This document shows, piece after piece, positions 1-8,460 of a stretch of 64,000 nt of DNA. The notes beneath the pieces are model-generated. The model saw only the letters and a program-made list of their open reading frames with translations. It had not been told where the DNA came from and ran no database searches. Positions within the stretch are counted from its first letter, which is position 1; each line of letters opens with the position of its first letter. A program made the translations under genes and the position numbers. Origin of the DNA: Mycolicibacillus parakoreensis (GTDB taxonomy: Bacteria; Actinomycetota; Actinomycetes; Mycobacteriales; Mycobacteriaceae); the NCBI RefSeq assembly GCF_022370835.2, contig NZ_CP092365.1:1984001-2048000 (forward strand), given 5' to 3'.

Positions 1-1145
<1,145 letters not shown>

Positions 1146-1150
1146 CGCGG

Positions 1151-3001
1151 CTAGGCTCCCAATCGGCTGAGCAGGCTCGACAACACCTCGACCGCATCGA
1201 TTTTCGCGGTCAGATAGGCGTCGGGTGCGGGGTCGGCGTCGGTGACGGCGCTGGCCGGTCCGGCCAGACAGATGTGGTCGACCCCGGCGTCGCGGGCGGC
1301 GGCCACCACGGCGGCGGACTCCTGGCCGTAGCGGGTGTCGGCTCCGCACAGCACCGCCACCGGCGGCGACCCGGCGTCGCCGACCGCGGCGGCCACCGAC
1401 TCGGCGGTCACGGTGCCGGGGTTGATCGCCTCGATGCCCCCGGCGGCCAGCAGGTTCGTCGCGAACGTCGCGCGCACGTTGTGTTCGGCCAGCGGACCCA
1501 GCGGCAGCAGCAGCACCTGCGGACGCGTACCACTGTCGCGCAGCCGGGCATCGGAGCGGTCCCGCAGCGCCTCGAAGCCGGCGGCGTAGCGGTGCACGGC
1601 CGGATCGCCGCCGACGGTCGGCAACGGCGGCTCGGCCAGGTTGGGGTACTCGTTGATCCCGGTGATCGCGGTGCGCCGGTGGGCGATGTCGTCGCGGCGG
1701 CGGGCGGCGACCGCGTCGATCTCGGCCAGCAGGTGCTCGCGGGCCGCGGCGAAGCCGCCGCGGGCCTCGAGGTCGGTGAAGTGCGCCCACGCCGCTTCGG
1801 CCAGCCGGGCGGTGAGATCCTCGACGAACCAGGATCCCCCGGCCGGGTCGAGCACCTGACCGAGATGGGACTCCTCGAGCAAAAGCAGCTGGGTGTTGCG
1901 GGCCATGCGGCGCGAGAAACTCACCGCCGTGTCCGGAAAGCCGCCCGGGATTTCCGCGTCGAAGGGACGCACCAGCACCGTGTCGGCGCCGCCGACCCCG
2001 GCGCCGAACGCCGCCAGCGTGGTGCGCAGCATGTTCACCCAGGGGTCGCGTTGGGTCATCATCGGTCGCGACGTCTCCACGTGGCAGGTCGCGGCGCCGG
2101 CGTCGGGCACCTCGAGCACCTCGGCGACACGCGCCCACAGCCGGCGCGCGGCCCGCAGTTTGGCGATGGTGAGGAACTGGTCGTCGTCGGCGGCGAAGCG
2201 GAAACTGATCTGGCCCATCGCCGCCTCGGTGGACAGTCCCGCCTCGGTGAGCGAGCGCAGGTAGTCCACCGCCGCGGCGATCACCGCGCCCAGCTCCCAC
2301 CCGGCGTTGGCGCCGCGGTTGTGCAGCGCCGGGCCGTCGACGGTGATCGCGCGCACCCCCGCGGGCAACCGGGCGGCCACCGCCGCCAGCTCCGCGGGCG
2401 GCGGCGCCGGGCGCCCGCTGATCGGTGCGGTCAACGGGTCGGCGCCCAGGTCGATCGCCAGGGTGCGGGCCTGCTCGGCGGTGAGCGCCGCGACGCGCCC
2501 GCCCAGCACGTCGGCGACCGCGGTGTACTCGCCGGGCCCGGCGTTCTCCACCAGCACCGGCATCAACTCCAGGTACACGCCCTCCAGCAGCGTGCCGACC
2601 CGGTCGGCGGGCACCCCGTCGGCACCGACCCGCAGCACCAGGGCGCTGACCCCGTCGGCGAGGGCGCCGAGGACCGCGGCGTTGTCGGCGGGCGCCCCGG
2701 ACTCGACGGGGAACACCTCGGCGACCTTCCAGCCGGAGCGCACGTCGCGCAGGGCGTCGCCGCCGCGGGTGAACGGCCACACCCCGGGCAGCGGCGCCTC
2801 CGGGAGCTCATCGAGCGCGGTGTAGAGCGGATGGATCGCGAACCCCTCATAAGTGGGGGCATCGAGTTCGCGTTCCGGTTCGGCGCCGAACTCGTCGGGC
2901 TCGCGGCGCAGGCTCTTCGCCAGCACCGCGGCCACCCCGCGCCGCCAGCGGGCGCGCGCCTGCTCCAGGTCGGCCTGTTCGGCGGGTACCTCGACTGACA
3001 C
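1151..3001 (-). CDS. mutA: methylmalonyl-CoA mutase small subunit
   Basis: 616 residues; partner of the catalytic MutB chain. The barrel half and the C-terminal flavodoxin-like half are both present, but the cobalamin-ligating DxHxxG motif expected in the catalytic subunit is absent at the equivalent position ([18 protein letters not shown]), as usual for MutA. The GTG start at 3001 has an AGGAG ribosome site about 7 nt upstream. The gene leads the mutA-mutB operon and is divergent from the VTT membrane protein at 3130, so the roughly 130 bases between them must hold both promoters. Confidence 0.96.
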   Translation of the reverse strand: MSVEVPAEQADLEQARARWRRGVAAVLAKSLRREPDEFGAEPERELDAPTYEGFAIHPLYTALDELPEAPLPGVWPFTRGGDALRDVRSGWKVAEVFPVESGAPADNAAVLGALADGVSALVLRVGADGVPADRVGTLLEGVYLELMPVLVENAGPGEYTAVADVLGGRVAALTAEQARTLAIDLGADPLTAPISGRPAPPPAELAAVAARLPAGVRAITVDGPALHNRGANAGWELGAVIAAAVDYLRSLTEAGLSTEAAMGQISFRFAADDDQFLTIAKLRAARRLWARVAEVLEVPDAGAATCHVETSRPMMTQRDPWVNMLRTTLAAFGAGVGGADTVLVRPFDAEIPGGFPDTAVSFSRRMARNTQLLLLEESHLGQVLDPAGGSWFVEDLTARLAEAAWAHFTDLEARGGFAAAREHLLAEIDAVAARRRDDIAHRRTAITGINEYPNLAEPPLPTVGGDPAVHRYAAGFEALRDRSDARLRDSGTRPQVLLLPLGPLAEHNVRATFATNLLAAGGIEAINPGTVTAESVAAAVGDAGSPPVAVLCGADTRYGQESAAVVAAARDAGVDHICLAGPASAVTDADPAPDAYLTAKIDAVEVLSSLLSRLGA

Positions 3002-3117
3002 CGGCGACTCCTGTTGTGATGATCACGGCCGGCCTCGCGGCGACCGTCCCGATGTTAACCAGGCTAATTCACCGCCGGGCGGGCCGACCGGGCCGCCTCG
3101 CCGCCGGCGCCGACCCG

Positions 3118-3123
3118 TACCCT
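3118..3123 (+). promoter_or_regulatory. leaderless -10 box (TACCCT) for the VTT protein
   Basis: TACCCT lies 6 nt before GTG 3130 (3 nt before the alternative GTG 3127), the spacing expected when transcription starts on the start codon itself. This favours GTG 3130 as the start. Confidence 0.5.
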
Positions 3124-3129
3124 GGCGTG

Positions 3130-3891
3130 GTGGCCACCACCGAGCTGCGCGCGATCTGGGCGACGCTGGTGGGCACCGCCGGGCAGCTGACCGGCCGCCG
3201 GGTGGCGGTGATCGCCGCGGCGGCCGCCGTGATCGTGACGGTGGTGGTGGCGGTGCCGGTGCCGACCGCGCTGCAGGTGCGCGACTGGGTGGGCGCGGCC
3301 GGGCCGTGGGTCCCGGCGGTGTTCTTCCTCGCCCACGCGGTGGTGACGGTGGCGCCGTTCCCGCGCACGGTGTTCACCTTCGCCGCCGGCCTGCTGTTCG
3401 GCGCCGGGCTGGGCGTGCCGCTGGCGGTGGCGGCCAGCACCGTCAGCGCCGTGCTGGCGCTGCTGCTGGTGCGCGCCACCGGATGGCGACTCGACCGGCT
3501 CGATGCGGTGGTCACCGGCGAGCGGCTGGCGACCCTGCAGGCCCGGCTGCGTGAACGCGGCTGGGCGGCGGTGCTGGCGGTGCGGCTGATCCCGGCGGTG
3601 CCGTTCTCGGTGATCAACTATGCGGCCGGGGCCTCCGCGATCCGGATGCGGCCCTACACGGTGGCCACCGTGGCCGGACTGACCCCGGGCACCGCGGCGT
3701 TGGTGCTGTTCGGCGACGCCGTCACCGGCCACCTCAACCCGGCGTTGGTGCTGGTGTCGGCGGGGATCGCCGCGTTCGGGGCGCTGCTGCTCGGCGACGA
3801 GGTGCGCCGCCACCGTCGCCACCGCGGCCTTGCGCCGGGAGCCGCACCGCCGGCGGCGCGGGCCGCGCTCACCCCCGAGAGAGGATGCTGA
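3130..3891 (+). CDS. VTT/TVP38-DedA-like integral membrane protein (Rv1491c-like)
   Basis: 253-residue polytopic membrane protein of the VTT (SNARE-associated/TVP38) superfamily, whose members are linked to lipid scrambling or envelope homeostasis; the substrate here is unknown. Visible: a first membrane segment at about residues 20-35, then the conserved loop HAVVTVAPFPRTVFTFAAG followed by a glycine-rich segment, the RLIPAVPFSVINYAAG motif typical of the family (Arg, Pro-x-x-Pro, Asn-Tyr), and a final helix. An upstream in-frame ATG (3016) was rejected because it would add an Arg-rich tail over the promoter. M. tuberculosis has the same gene divergent from mutA (from memory, 252 aa). TGATG overlap couples it to the small ORF at 3891. 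Confidence 0.85.
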   Translation: MATTELRAIWATLVGTAGQLTGRRVAVIAAAAAVIVTVVVAVPVPTALQVRDWVGAAGPWVPAVFFLAHAVVTVAPFPRTVFTFAAGLLFGAGLGVPLAVAASTVSAVLALLLVRATGWRLDRLDAVVTGERLATLQARLRERGWAAVLAVRLIPAVPFSVINYAAGASAIRMRPYTVATVAGLTPGTAALVLFGDAVTGHLNPALVLVSAGIAAFGALLLGDEVRRHRRHRGLAPGAAPPAARAALTPERGC

Positions 3892-4117
3892 TGGCACACT
3901 CACCGCTGGTCACGGTCGTCACCCGACTGCTGCGGTCGGCGCCGACGCCGAGCGCCATCCGCGGGTGCGGGCCCGGTTGCACGCGGTGCTCGACCGGACC
4001 GTGGGCGCCTCGGTCACCACGGTCGACACCGCACTGCCGATCGTGGCGGTGACGGTCGACACCGCAGCGCCCAGCGCGCTGAGCTGCGTGGTTCCTGTTA
4101 GGATCGGTGGATCGTGA
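3891..4117 (+). pseudogene. small ORF with apparent frameshift
   Basis: An ATG overlaps the stop of the VTT gene (TGATG) and has a GAGAGAGG ribosome site. The first ~15 codons (MAHSPLVTVVTRLLRS) look coding, but this frame then turns Cys/Pro/Arg-rich and stops at 4052. From about 3940 the +2 frame takes over with strong GC3 bias, reads DAERHPRVRARLHAVLD onward, and ends at a TGA (4115-4117) overlapping the GTG of the next gene. A single frameshift around 3935-3960 would join both parts into a protein of about 75 residues. No slippery heptamer is visible, so a mutation or sequencing error is more likely than programmed frameshifting. No family recognised. Confidence 0.4.
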
Positions 4118-4506
4118 ACGGGGCGCAGCGCAGAACCTGGCGGCAGTTGGCCGCGGTGCTGACCCTTGTCGTCAGCGTGTGGGCCGGGGGACTCGGCTCC
4201 TCGCTGGCCCGCGCCCAGGCCGCGGTGGCGGCGCCGGTGACCGTCACCGCGCCGGTCGAGGCCGACCCGGCCCACCCCGACCTCAACGACGACACCACGC
4301 CGCACACCGACAGGGCGGTCGACTCGGCCCAGCCCACCCGCACCGTGTTGCCGCGGCTACGGGCCTCGGTGGCCGGACCCTCGGCCCCGCCGTCGGCGCT
4401 CACCGCCGCGGTGACCGCCCGGGTGGGGGCGCGCCAGGCGGGCAGACCCGCCACGCCCCGCGACGGGCGTCATCTGCTCACCCGCTTCTGCATTCTGCGT
4501 CGCTGA
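4114..4506 (+). CDS. small secreted protein of unknown function
   Basis: 130 residues from GTG 4114. The N-terminus has a basic stretch (GAQRRTWRQ) and a hydrophobic core (LAAVLTLVVSVWAGGLG) with an Ala-x-Ala cleavage region near residue 33-40, so it should be exported. The mature part is low in complexity (Ala, Thr, Asp, Pro) and ends in RHLLTRFCILRR with a single Cys. A TAGGAT hexamer (4099-4104) precedes the start by 9 nt. The upstream frameshifted ORF overlaps it by GTGA, suggesting co-translation in an intact ancestor. I do not recognise a family. Confidence 0.6.
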   Translation: MNGAQRRTWRQLAAVLTLVVSVWAGGLGSSLARAQAAVAAPVTVTAPVEADPAHPDLNDDTTPHTDRAVDSAQPTRTVLPRLRASVAGPSAPPSALTAAVTARVGARQAGRPATPRDGRHLLTRFCILRR

Positions 4507-4651
4507 TCGGCCGGCGCGCGGTTCTCGCACCGCCGCCGTCGCCTGCGCGTTCGCTGCGCCGAACGCGTCCCTGTGCCGTCCCCGCGTGACCCGGCCGCCC
4601 CGGTCGAACCCGCGCGACGGCATCCCCAGCCGATTCCGCGAGGAGAAACCC

Positions 4652-4723
4652 ATGTTCTTAGCCCCGTTCGTGGGCTGTCGCGCCGCGGCGCGACAGCCCC
4701 TGCCCTCCGTGGAGGCCCGATGA
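4652..4723 (+). CDS. 23-codon leader ORF upstream of the PPE gene
   Basis: ATG 4652 has a near-ideal ribosome site (AGGAG, 4641-4645) and encodes 23 residues (MFLAPFVGCRAAARQPLPSV..). Its TGA stop at 4721-4723 overlaps both possible PPE start codons in an ATGATGA arrangement, so ribosomes finishing it could re-initiate on the PPE gene. The middle third of the ORF is the 28-bp perfect palindrome at 4672-4699. This is the architecture of a translational leader or attenuator. No function known; it could also be fortuitous. Confidence 0.45.
   Translation: MFLAPFVGCRAAARQPLPSVEAR
4672..4699 (+). promoter_or_regulatory. 28-bp perfect palindrome (RNA hairpin or operator) before PPE
   Basis: Self-complementary over its whole length: left arm GGGCTGTCGCGCCG, right arm CGGCGCGACAGCCC. 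As RNA it would fold into a stem of about 11-12 bp; as DNA it is a perfect dyad. It lies inside the leader ORF and 9 nt before the GGAGG ribosome site (4711-4715) of the PPE gene. Confidence 0.6.
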
Positions 4724-5841
4724 TGAGCTTCGCCGCCCTGCCCCCGGAGATCAACGCCACCCGTCTGTACACCGGCCCCGGATCGGCGCCGCTGCGGGCC
4801 GCCGCATCGGCCTGGTCGGCGGTGGCCGCCGAATTATCCACGGCGGCAGCCGGATACCACGTGACGATGGGCGAACTGCTCAGCACCTGGCGCGGCCCGG
4901 CGTCCGCGGCGGCGACGACGGCGCTGTCGGGCTACACCGGATGGTTGCGTCTGACCGCCGGGCACGCCGAGCAGACCGCGCTGCAAGCCCACGCGGCGGC
5001 CAGCGCCTACGAGGCCGCCCGTGCGGCCACCGTCGCGCCGCCGGTGATCGCGGCCAACCGGGCGTTGAACCTCACGCTGGTCGCCACCAACGTGCTGGGC
5101 CAGAACGCCGCCGCGATCGCGGCCACCGAGGCCCACTACACCGCGATGTGGGCGCAGAACGCGGCCGCCATGGAGGCCTACGCCGCCGCCTCGGCCGTCG
5201 CCACGGTGCTGCCGCCCTGGTCGTCGCCGACGCGGACCGGCGGTGTGGGCGACACCGTCGCCGCCGCGCCGGCCGCCCTGGCCGACACCGGCACCACGGC
5301 GGCGTCCACGGCGGCGTCGACGGCCGCGGAGTCCTCGCTGCCGAGCGGGCCGTGGGAGTCGTTCAACTGGCTCTCGCGCTTCGCCTCCGAGACCGGCAGC
5401 CACGTGCGCACCGTCGCCTCCAGCCTGGGGTTCGTGGTGGGGGCGGCGGGGCTGGCCAAGGGGGCGCTGACCACCGGGGCGGCCGGGGCGCTGGGCACCG
5501 CCGGGGTCAGCGGCACCGGAGCCGCCGCGGGTGCCGGTGGGCTCGCCGGCGGTGTCGGCGCCGGCGCGCCCCGGCTGGCCGCCACCGCCGGGCTGGGCCG
5601 CGCCGTGACGCTGGGCCCGCTGTCGGTGCCGCCGGCGTGGGGGGTGGCGCCCCCGGGTGCGCCGGTCCCGGCGGCCGCGGTGGCGCCGAGCAGCGCCACG
5701 ACCTCCAACGCGATGCTGGGACCGGTCGGCGCACCGCTGGCGCCGCTGGCGGCCAACAGCAAAAACAGCACGCTGGGGCTGCCCGACACCCGCTATCTGG
5801 TGCGCCCCAAGATGTTGCCGGGGTGGCGCACCGGGGTGTAG
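4723..5841 (+). CDS. PPE family protein, SVP subfamily
   Basis: 372-residue PPE protein, a class of mycobacterial surface or secreted proteins exported by type VII (ESX) systems, usually as PE-PPE heterodimers. Visible: PPE at residues 7-9, the helical N-terminal domain of about 180 residues with the WxG motif (TWRGPAS), and the SVP-subfamily signature GPLSVPPAW at about residues 298-306, followed by a C-terminus ending RYLVRPKMLPGW. ATG 4723 is preferred over ATG 4720 because it sits 7 nt from GGAGG. There is no PE gene and no ESX gene in the window, so it is an orphan PPE. SVP-type PPEs are typically ESX-5 substrates (family knowledge). Possible control by the leader ORF and palindrome just upstream. 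Confidence 0.9.
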   Translation: MSFAALPPEINATRLYTGPGSAPLRAAASAWSAVAAELSTAAAGYHVTMGELLSTWRGPASAAATTALSGYTGWLRLTAGHAEQTALQAHAAASAYEAARAATVAPPVIAANRALNLTLVATNVLGQNAAAIAATEAHYTAMWAQNAAAMEAYAAASAVATVLPPWSSPTRTGGVGDTVAAAPAALADTGTTAASTAASTAAESSLPSGPWESFNWLSRFASETGSHVRTVASSLGFVVGAAGLAKGALTTGAAGALGTAGVSGTGAAAGAGGLAGGVGAGAPRLAATAGLGRAVTLGPLSVPPAWGVAPPGAPVPAAAVAPSSATTSNAMLGPVGAPLAPLAANSKNSTLGLPDTRYLVRPKMLPGWRTGV

Positions 5842-5865
5842 CGCGGCGGCCGAGCGCCCGACCCG

Positions 5866-6444
5866 TTAGAACCGGACCTGCGGCGGGGTCTGCTGGCCTT
5901 CCGGGGCCTGGTAGAACGGCCGTCGGGTGACCCCGGCGACACCGACGAAGAACATCCAGGGGATGGTGACGACCCGCTGGTTGAGCGTGGCGACCGCGTC
6001 GTTGTAGTACTGGCGGGCGAACGCCAGCTGGTTCTCGGTGTCGGCGAGCTGGTCCTGCAGCTGCAGGAAGTTGGTGGAGGCCTTCAGGTCCGGGTAGTTC
6101 TCGGCGACGGCGAGCACGCCGAGCACCGCCCGGTCCAGCCGGTCCTGGGCCTGGGCCTTCTGCTCGACGGTGCCGCCGCCGGCGGCGGCGGCCGCCCCGG
6201 CGCGCGCGGCGGTGACCTCGTCGAACACCGCCCGCTCGTGGGCGGCATACCCCTGGACGGTGGTCACCAGATTCGGGATGAGGTCGGCGCGGCGAGTCAG
6301 CTGCACGTCGATGCCGCCGAGCGCCTCCTGCGCCGTCACATCCAGTCGGCGCAGCGCGTTGAACGCGCTGACCCCGAACCAGACCACCCCGATCAGGGCC
6401 ACCAGGATCGCGATCAGCAGGACCGCGGTGGACGTCGTGGACAT
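5866..6444 (-). CDS. LemA family protein
   Basis: 192 residues. One N-terminal membrane helix (VLLIAILVALIGVVWFGVSAF) is followed by the LemA core: NALRRLDVTAQEA, then RRADLIPNLVTTVQGY, then ENYPDLKASTNFLQLQDQL and YYNDAVATLNQ, all family hallmarks. The molecular role of LemA proteins is not established. ATG 6444 has GGAG about 11 nt upstream; a longer in-frame extension to 6522 was rejected because it runs into the upstream gene. It lies 52 bp after the DUF2207 gene, and LemA and DUF2207 proteins are commonly paired, suggesting they act together at the membrane. Confidence 0.88.
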   Translation of the reverse strand: MSTTSTAVLLIAILVALIGVVWFGVSAFNALRRLDVTAQEALGGIDVQLTRRADLIPNLVTTVQGYAAHERAVFDEVTAARAGAAAAAGGGTVEQKAQAQDRLDRAVLGVLAVAENYPDLKASTNFLQLQDQLADTENQLAFARQYYNDAVATLNQRVVTIPWMFFVGVAGVTRRPFYQAPEGQQTPPQVRF

Positions 6445-6496
6445 CGTTGCGTCGTCTCCTTCACTGTGCGGCCGGCCGGCGGGCCGGGCTGCGGGG

Positions 6497-8353
6497 TTAC
6501 CAGGTTGCGCCGCCTCCGCCACCGCCGCGGCCCCACCTCATGCCGGCGCCCCCGGAGGTGGCCCGACGGTAGTCGCCCAGCGACGCCGCGACCGCCGAAC
6601 CGAAGCCGTCGAGGGTGGCCGTGGCCCACCGCGTGCCCCCGGGCCCGCCGGGGACCAGCGGATACCACGGTGCGATGGGGGGCTCCCAGCCGGTGGCCAT
6701 CCGGTATTTCGCCGCCCAGGCCTGCGCGGCCCCGAACGCCACCGCGTACGGGATGTAGGCGAGGTAGAGATCCCGGCGGGCGGCGAAGTCGAACCGGCGC
6801 TCCGCCGACGGGGTGGCCAGCAGCCGCCGGAACCCCGCCGCCTGCGCCCACAGGGAGCGGCCCGGGCCGGTGCGGCGGGTGCCCACCCCGGTGGCCAGCA
6901 ACCCGATCCCGCCGACGGCGAAGGCCGCCGGCGGCAGGCCCCACATGGTCGGGCCCACCACCCCGGCGAACGCGACGACGGTGGCCACCAGCGCGGCGAC
7001 CACCGCGAACCGACCGGTCCGCTCCCCCGCCGCCGTGACGATCAGGCCCTGGTCGCGCGCCCACCGGGCACAGTCGGCGGCCAGTTCGTCGCGGGCCCGG
7101 GCCACGGTGGCCGCGGCGTCGGGGCTGCCGTCGACGAACAGCGAGTGCCCGGCGGCGGCGACCCCCAGGTTCTGGCCGGCCCGGCGGCTGAGCGGGTCGA
7201 TGCGCGCCCACCGGGCCGCGTCGACCAGCCCGGTCACCAGCCAGCGGCGCGCATCGACGATCTCCAGGCGCACCAGCCGGCGCTCGGCCAGGTGCAGCAG
7301 GGTGGCCACCAGGGCATGGTCCCCGGTGGTCTCGGCGACCAGATAGGCGCACTGGGCCGGCCCCAGCCCGCGCGGCGGCGCGTAGAGCACCGGGAACCCC
7401 GGTGCCGGTTCCCGCGAGCGGCGCATCCACCGATACCCGCCGGCCGCGGCCAGCAGCGTCAGCAACGCCACCAGCGTGACCGCCGGCACCGAGCGGCCCA
7501 GCACCGAGTCGTAGCGCACCGACCACGGCAGCCGGTGCTGCGACGGCAGCGGCACCGCCAGATCCACCCGCAGCGTCAACGGGGTGTGCGGGTCCAGGTG
7601 CTCGACGCCGACCCGCACCTGCTCGGTGCCGGCGCCGTCGATCGTGCACCGCGACCAAGCGTGCTCGCCGGCGGCGCACCCCACCAGCCCGGCCGGACCG
7701 GGCAGGCTCACCCGCACGTGGGCGGCGCGGATCCGCATCGGCCAGTCGCCGACCACGTTGTGGAAGAACGTCGCGCTCGGCCCGCCCGGGTTGTGTCCCT
7801 GCTCGACGGCCAGCCGGCCGGGTTGCGGGGCGACCAGCGCGCCGGTGAGCCGGTAGCGGATCGTGTAGGTGTGGCTGCCCGGCGCCAGCACGGTGTCGCG
7901 GTCCCCGATCTGGGCGACGTAGCTGCGCCCGTCGTCGCGCCACGAGTAGCGCACCGTGGCGGGGTGGCCGTCGCGGCGGACGTCGGTGACCGTCGGCACC
8001 GACCGCACCTGCGGGTCGGCGGGGTGGCCGATCGGGAAGAACCGGAAGATGCCGTGCCGGCCGGCCGGCAGGCGGACCGTGAGCGTCTCGGTGGCGCTCA
8101 CGGTGCCGTCGGCGCCCACCCGGTAGTCGGCGTCGTAGTCGGTGATCTCGCTGTCGAGATCCAAGGTGGGGCTGACGAACGCGGCGGCGGCGCTGTCCCG
8201 GGCGACCGGCACGCACATCCCGAGCCCGGTCAGCACGGTCAGCACCGCCATCAGCGCCCACATCCGGGCGGTGGTCAACGGCCAGAACAGCCGGCGGAAC
8301 CCGGCGTACAGCAGCGGCCCGACCCAGGCGGCCACCCTCAACACCAGCTGCAC
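6497..8353 (-). CDS. DUF2207 predicted membrane protein
   Basis: 618 residues from GTG 8353. Order: an N-terminal membrane helix (about residues 30-50), an extracytoplasmic beta-rich domain (DSEITDYDADYRVGADGTVSATETLTV, RHGIFRFFPI) characteristic of DUF2207, a second helix (VTLVALLTLLAAAGGYRWM), a cytoplasmic region, a pair of helices (FAVVAALVATVVAFAGVV and AAFAVGGIGLLATGV), and a tail of consecutive glycines ending GATW. Biochemical function is unknown. It leads the two-gene operon with lemA and is divergent from the MmpL gene at 8461. Confidence 0.85.
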   Translation of the reverse strand: MQLVLRVAAWVGPLLYAGFRRLFWPLTTARMWALMAVLTVLTGLGMCVPVARDSAAAAFVSPTLDLDSEITDYDADYRVGADGTVSATETLTVRLPAGRHGIFRFFPIGHPADPQVRSVPTVTDVRRDGHPATVRYSWRDDGRSYVAQIGDRDTVLAPGSHTYTIRYRLTGALVAPQPGRLAVEQGHNPGGPSATFFHNVVGDWPMRIRAAHVRVSLPGPAGLVGCAAGEHAWSRCTIDGAGTEQVRVGVEHLDPHTPLTLRVDLAVPLPSQHRLPWSVRYDSVLGRSVPAVTLVALLTLLAAAGGYRWMRRSREPAPGFPVLYAPPRGLGPAQCAYLVAETTGDHALVATLLHLAERRLVRLEIVDARRWLVTGLVDAARWARIDPLSRRAGQNLGVAAAGHSLFVDGSPDAAATVARARDELAADCARWARDQGLIVTAAGERTGRFAVVAALVATVVAFAGVVGPTMWGLPPAAFAVGGIGLLATGVGTRRTGPGRSLWAQAAGFRRLLATPSAERRFDFAARRDLYLAYIPYAVAFGAAQAWAAKYRMATGWEPPIAPWYPLVPGGPGGTRWATATLDGFGSAVAASLGDYRRATSGGAGMRWGRGGGGGGATW

Positions 8354-8447
8354 GCGTCACTCCCGTCCGACCGGACGATTTTGTCACGGCCGTCGCGGCG
8401 GCCGGCACACTTTTTCCGCGGCGGTCCGGGCCCGCGGCACCAACGGC

Positions 8448-8453
8448 TAATCT
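8448..8453 (+). promoter_or_regulatory. leaderless -10 box (TAATCT) for mmpL
   Basis: TAATCT ends 7 nt before GTG 8461, so transcription should start at or on the start codon. It is a good match to the mycobacterial TANNNT consensus. Confidence 0.6.
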
Positions 8454-8460
8454 GACGTCT

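Noticed and set aside
4107..4589. A longer overlapping ORF starting at GTG 4107 in another frame
   Set aside because: It is Arg/Gly-rich without a signal peptide; the 4114 frame has a proper export signal and better codon use.
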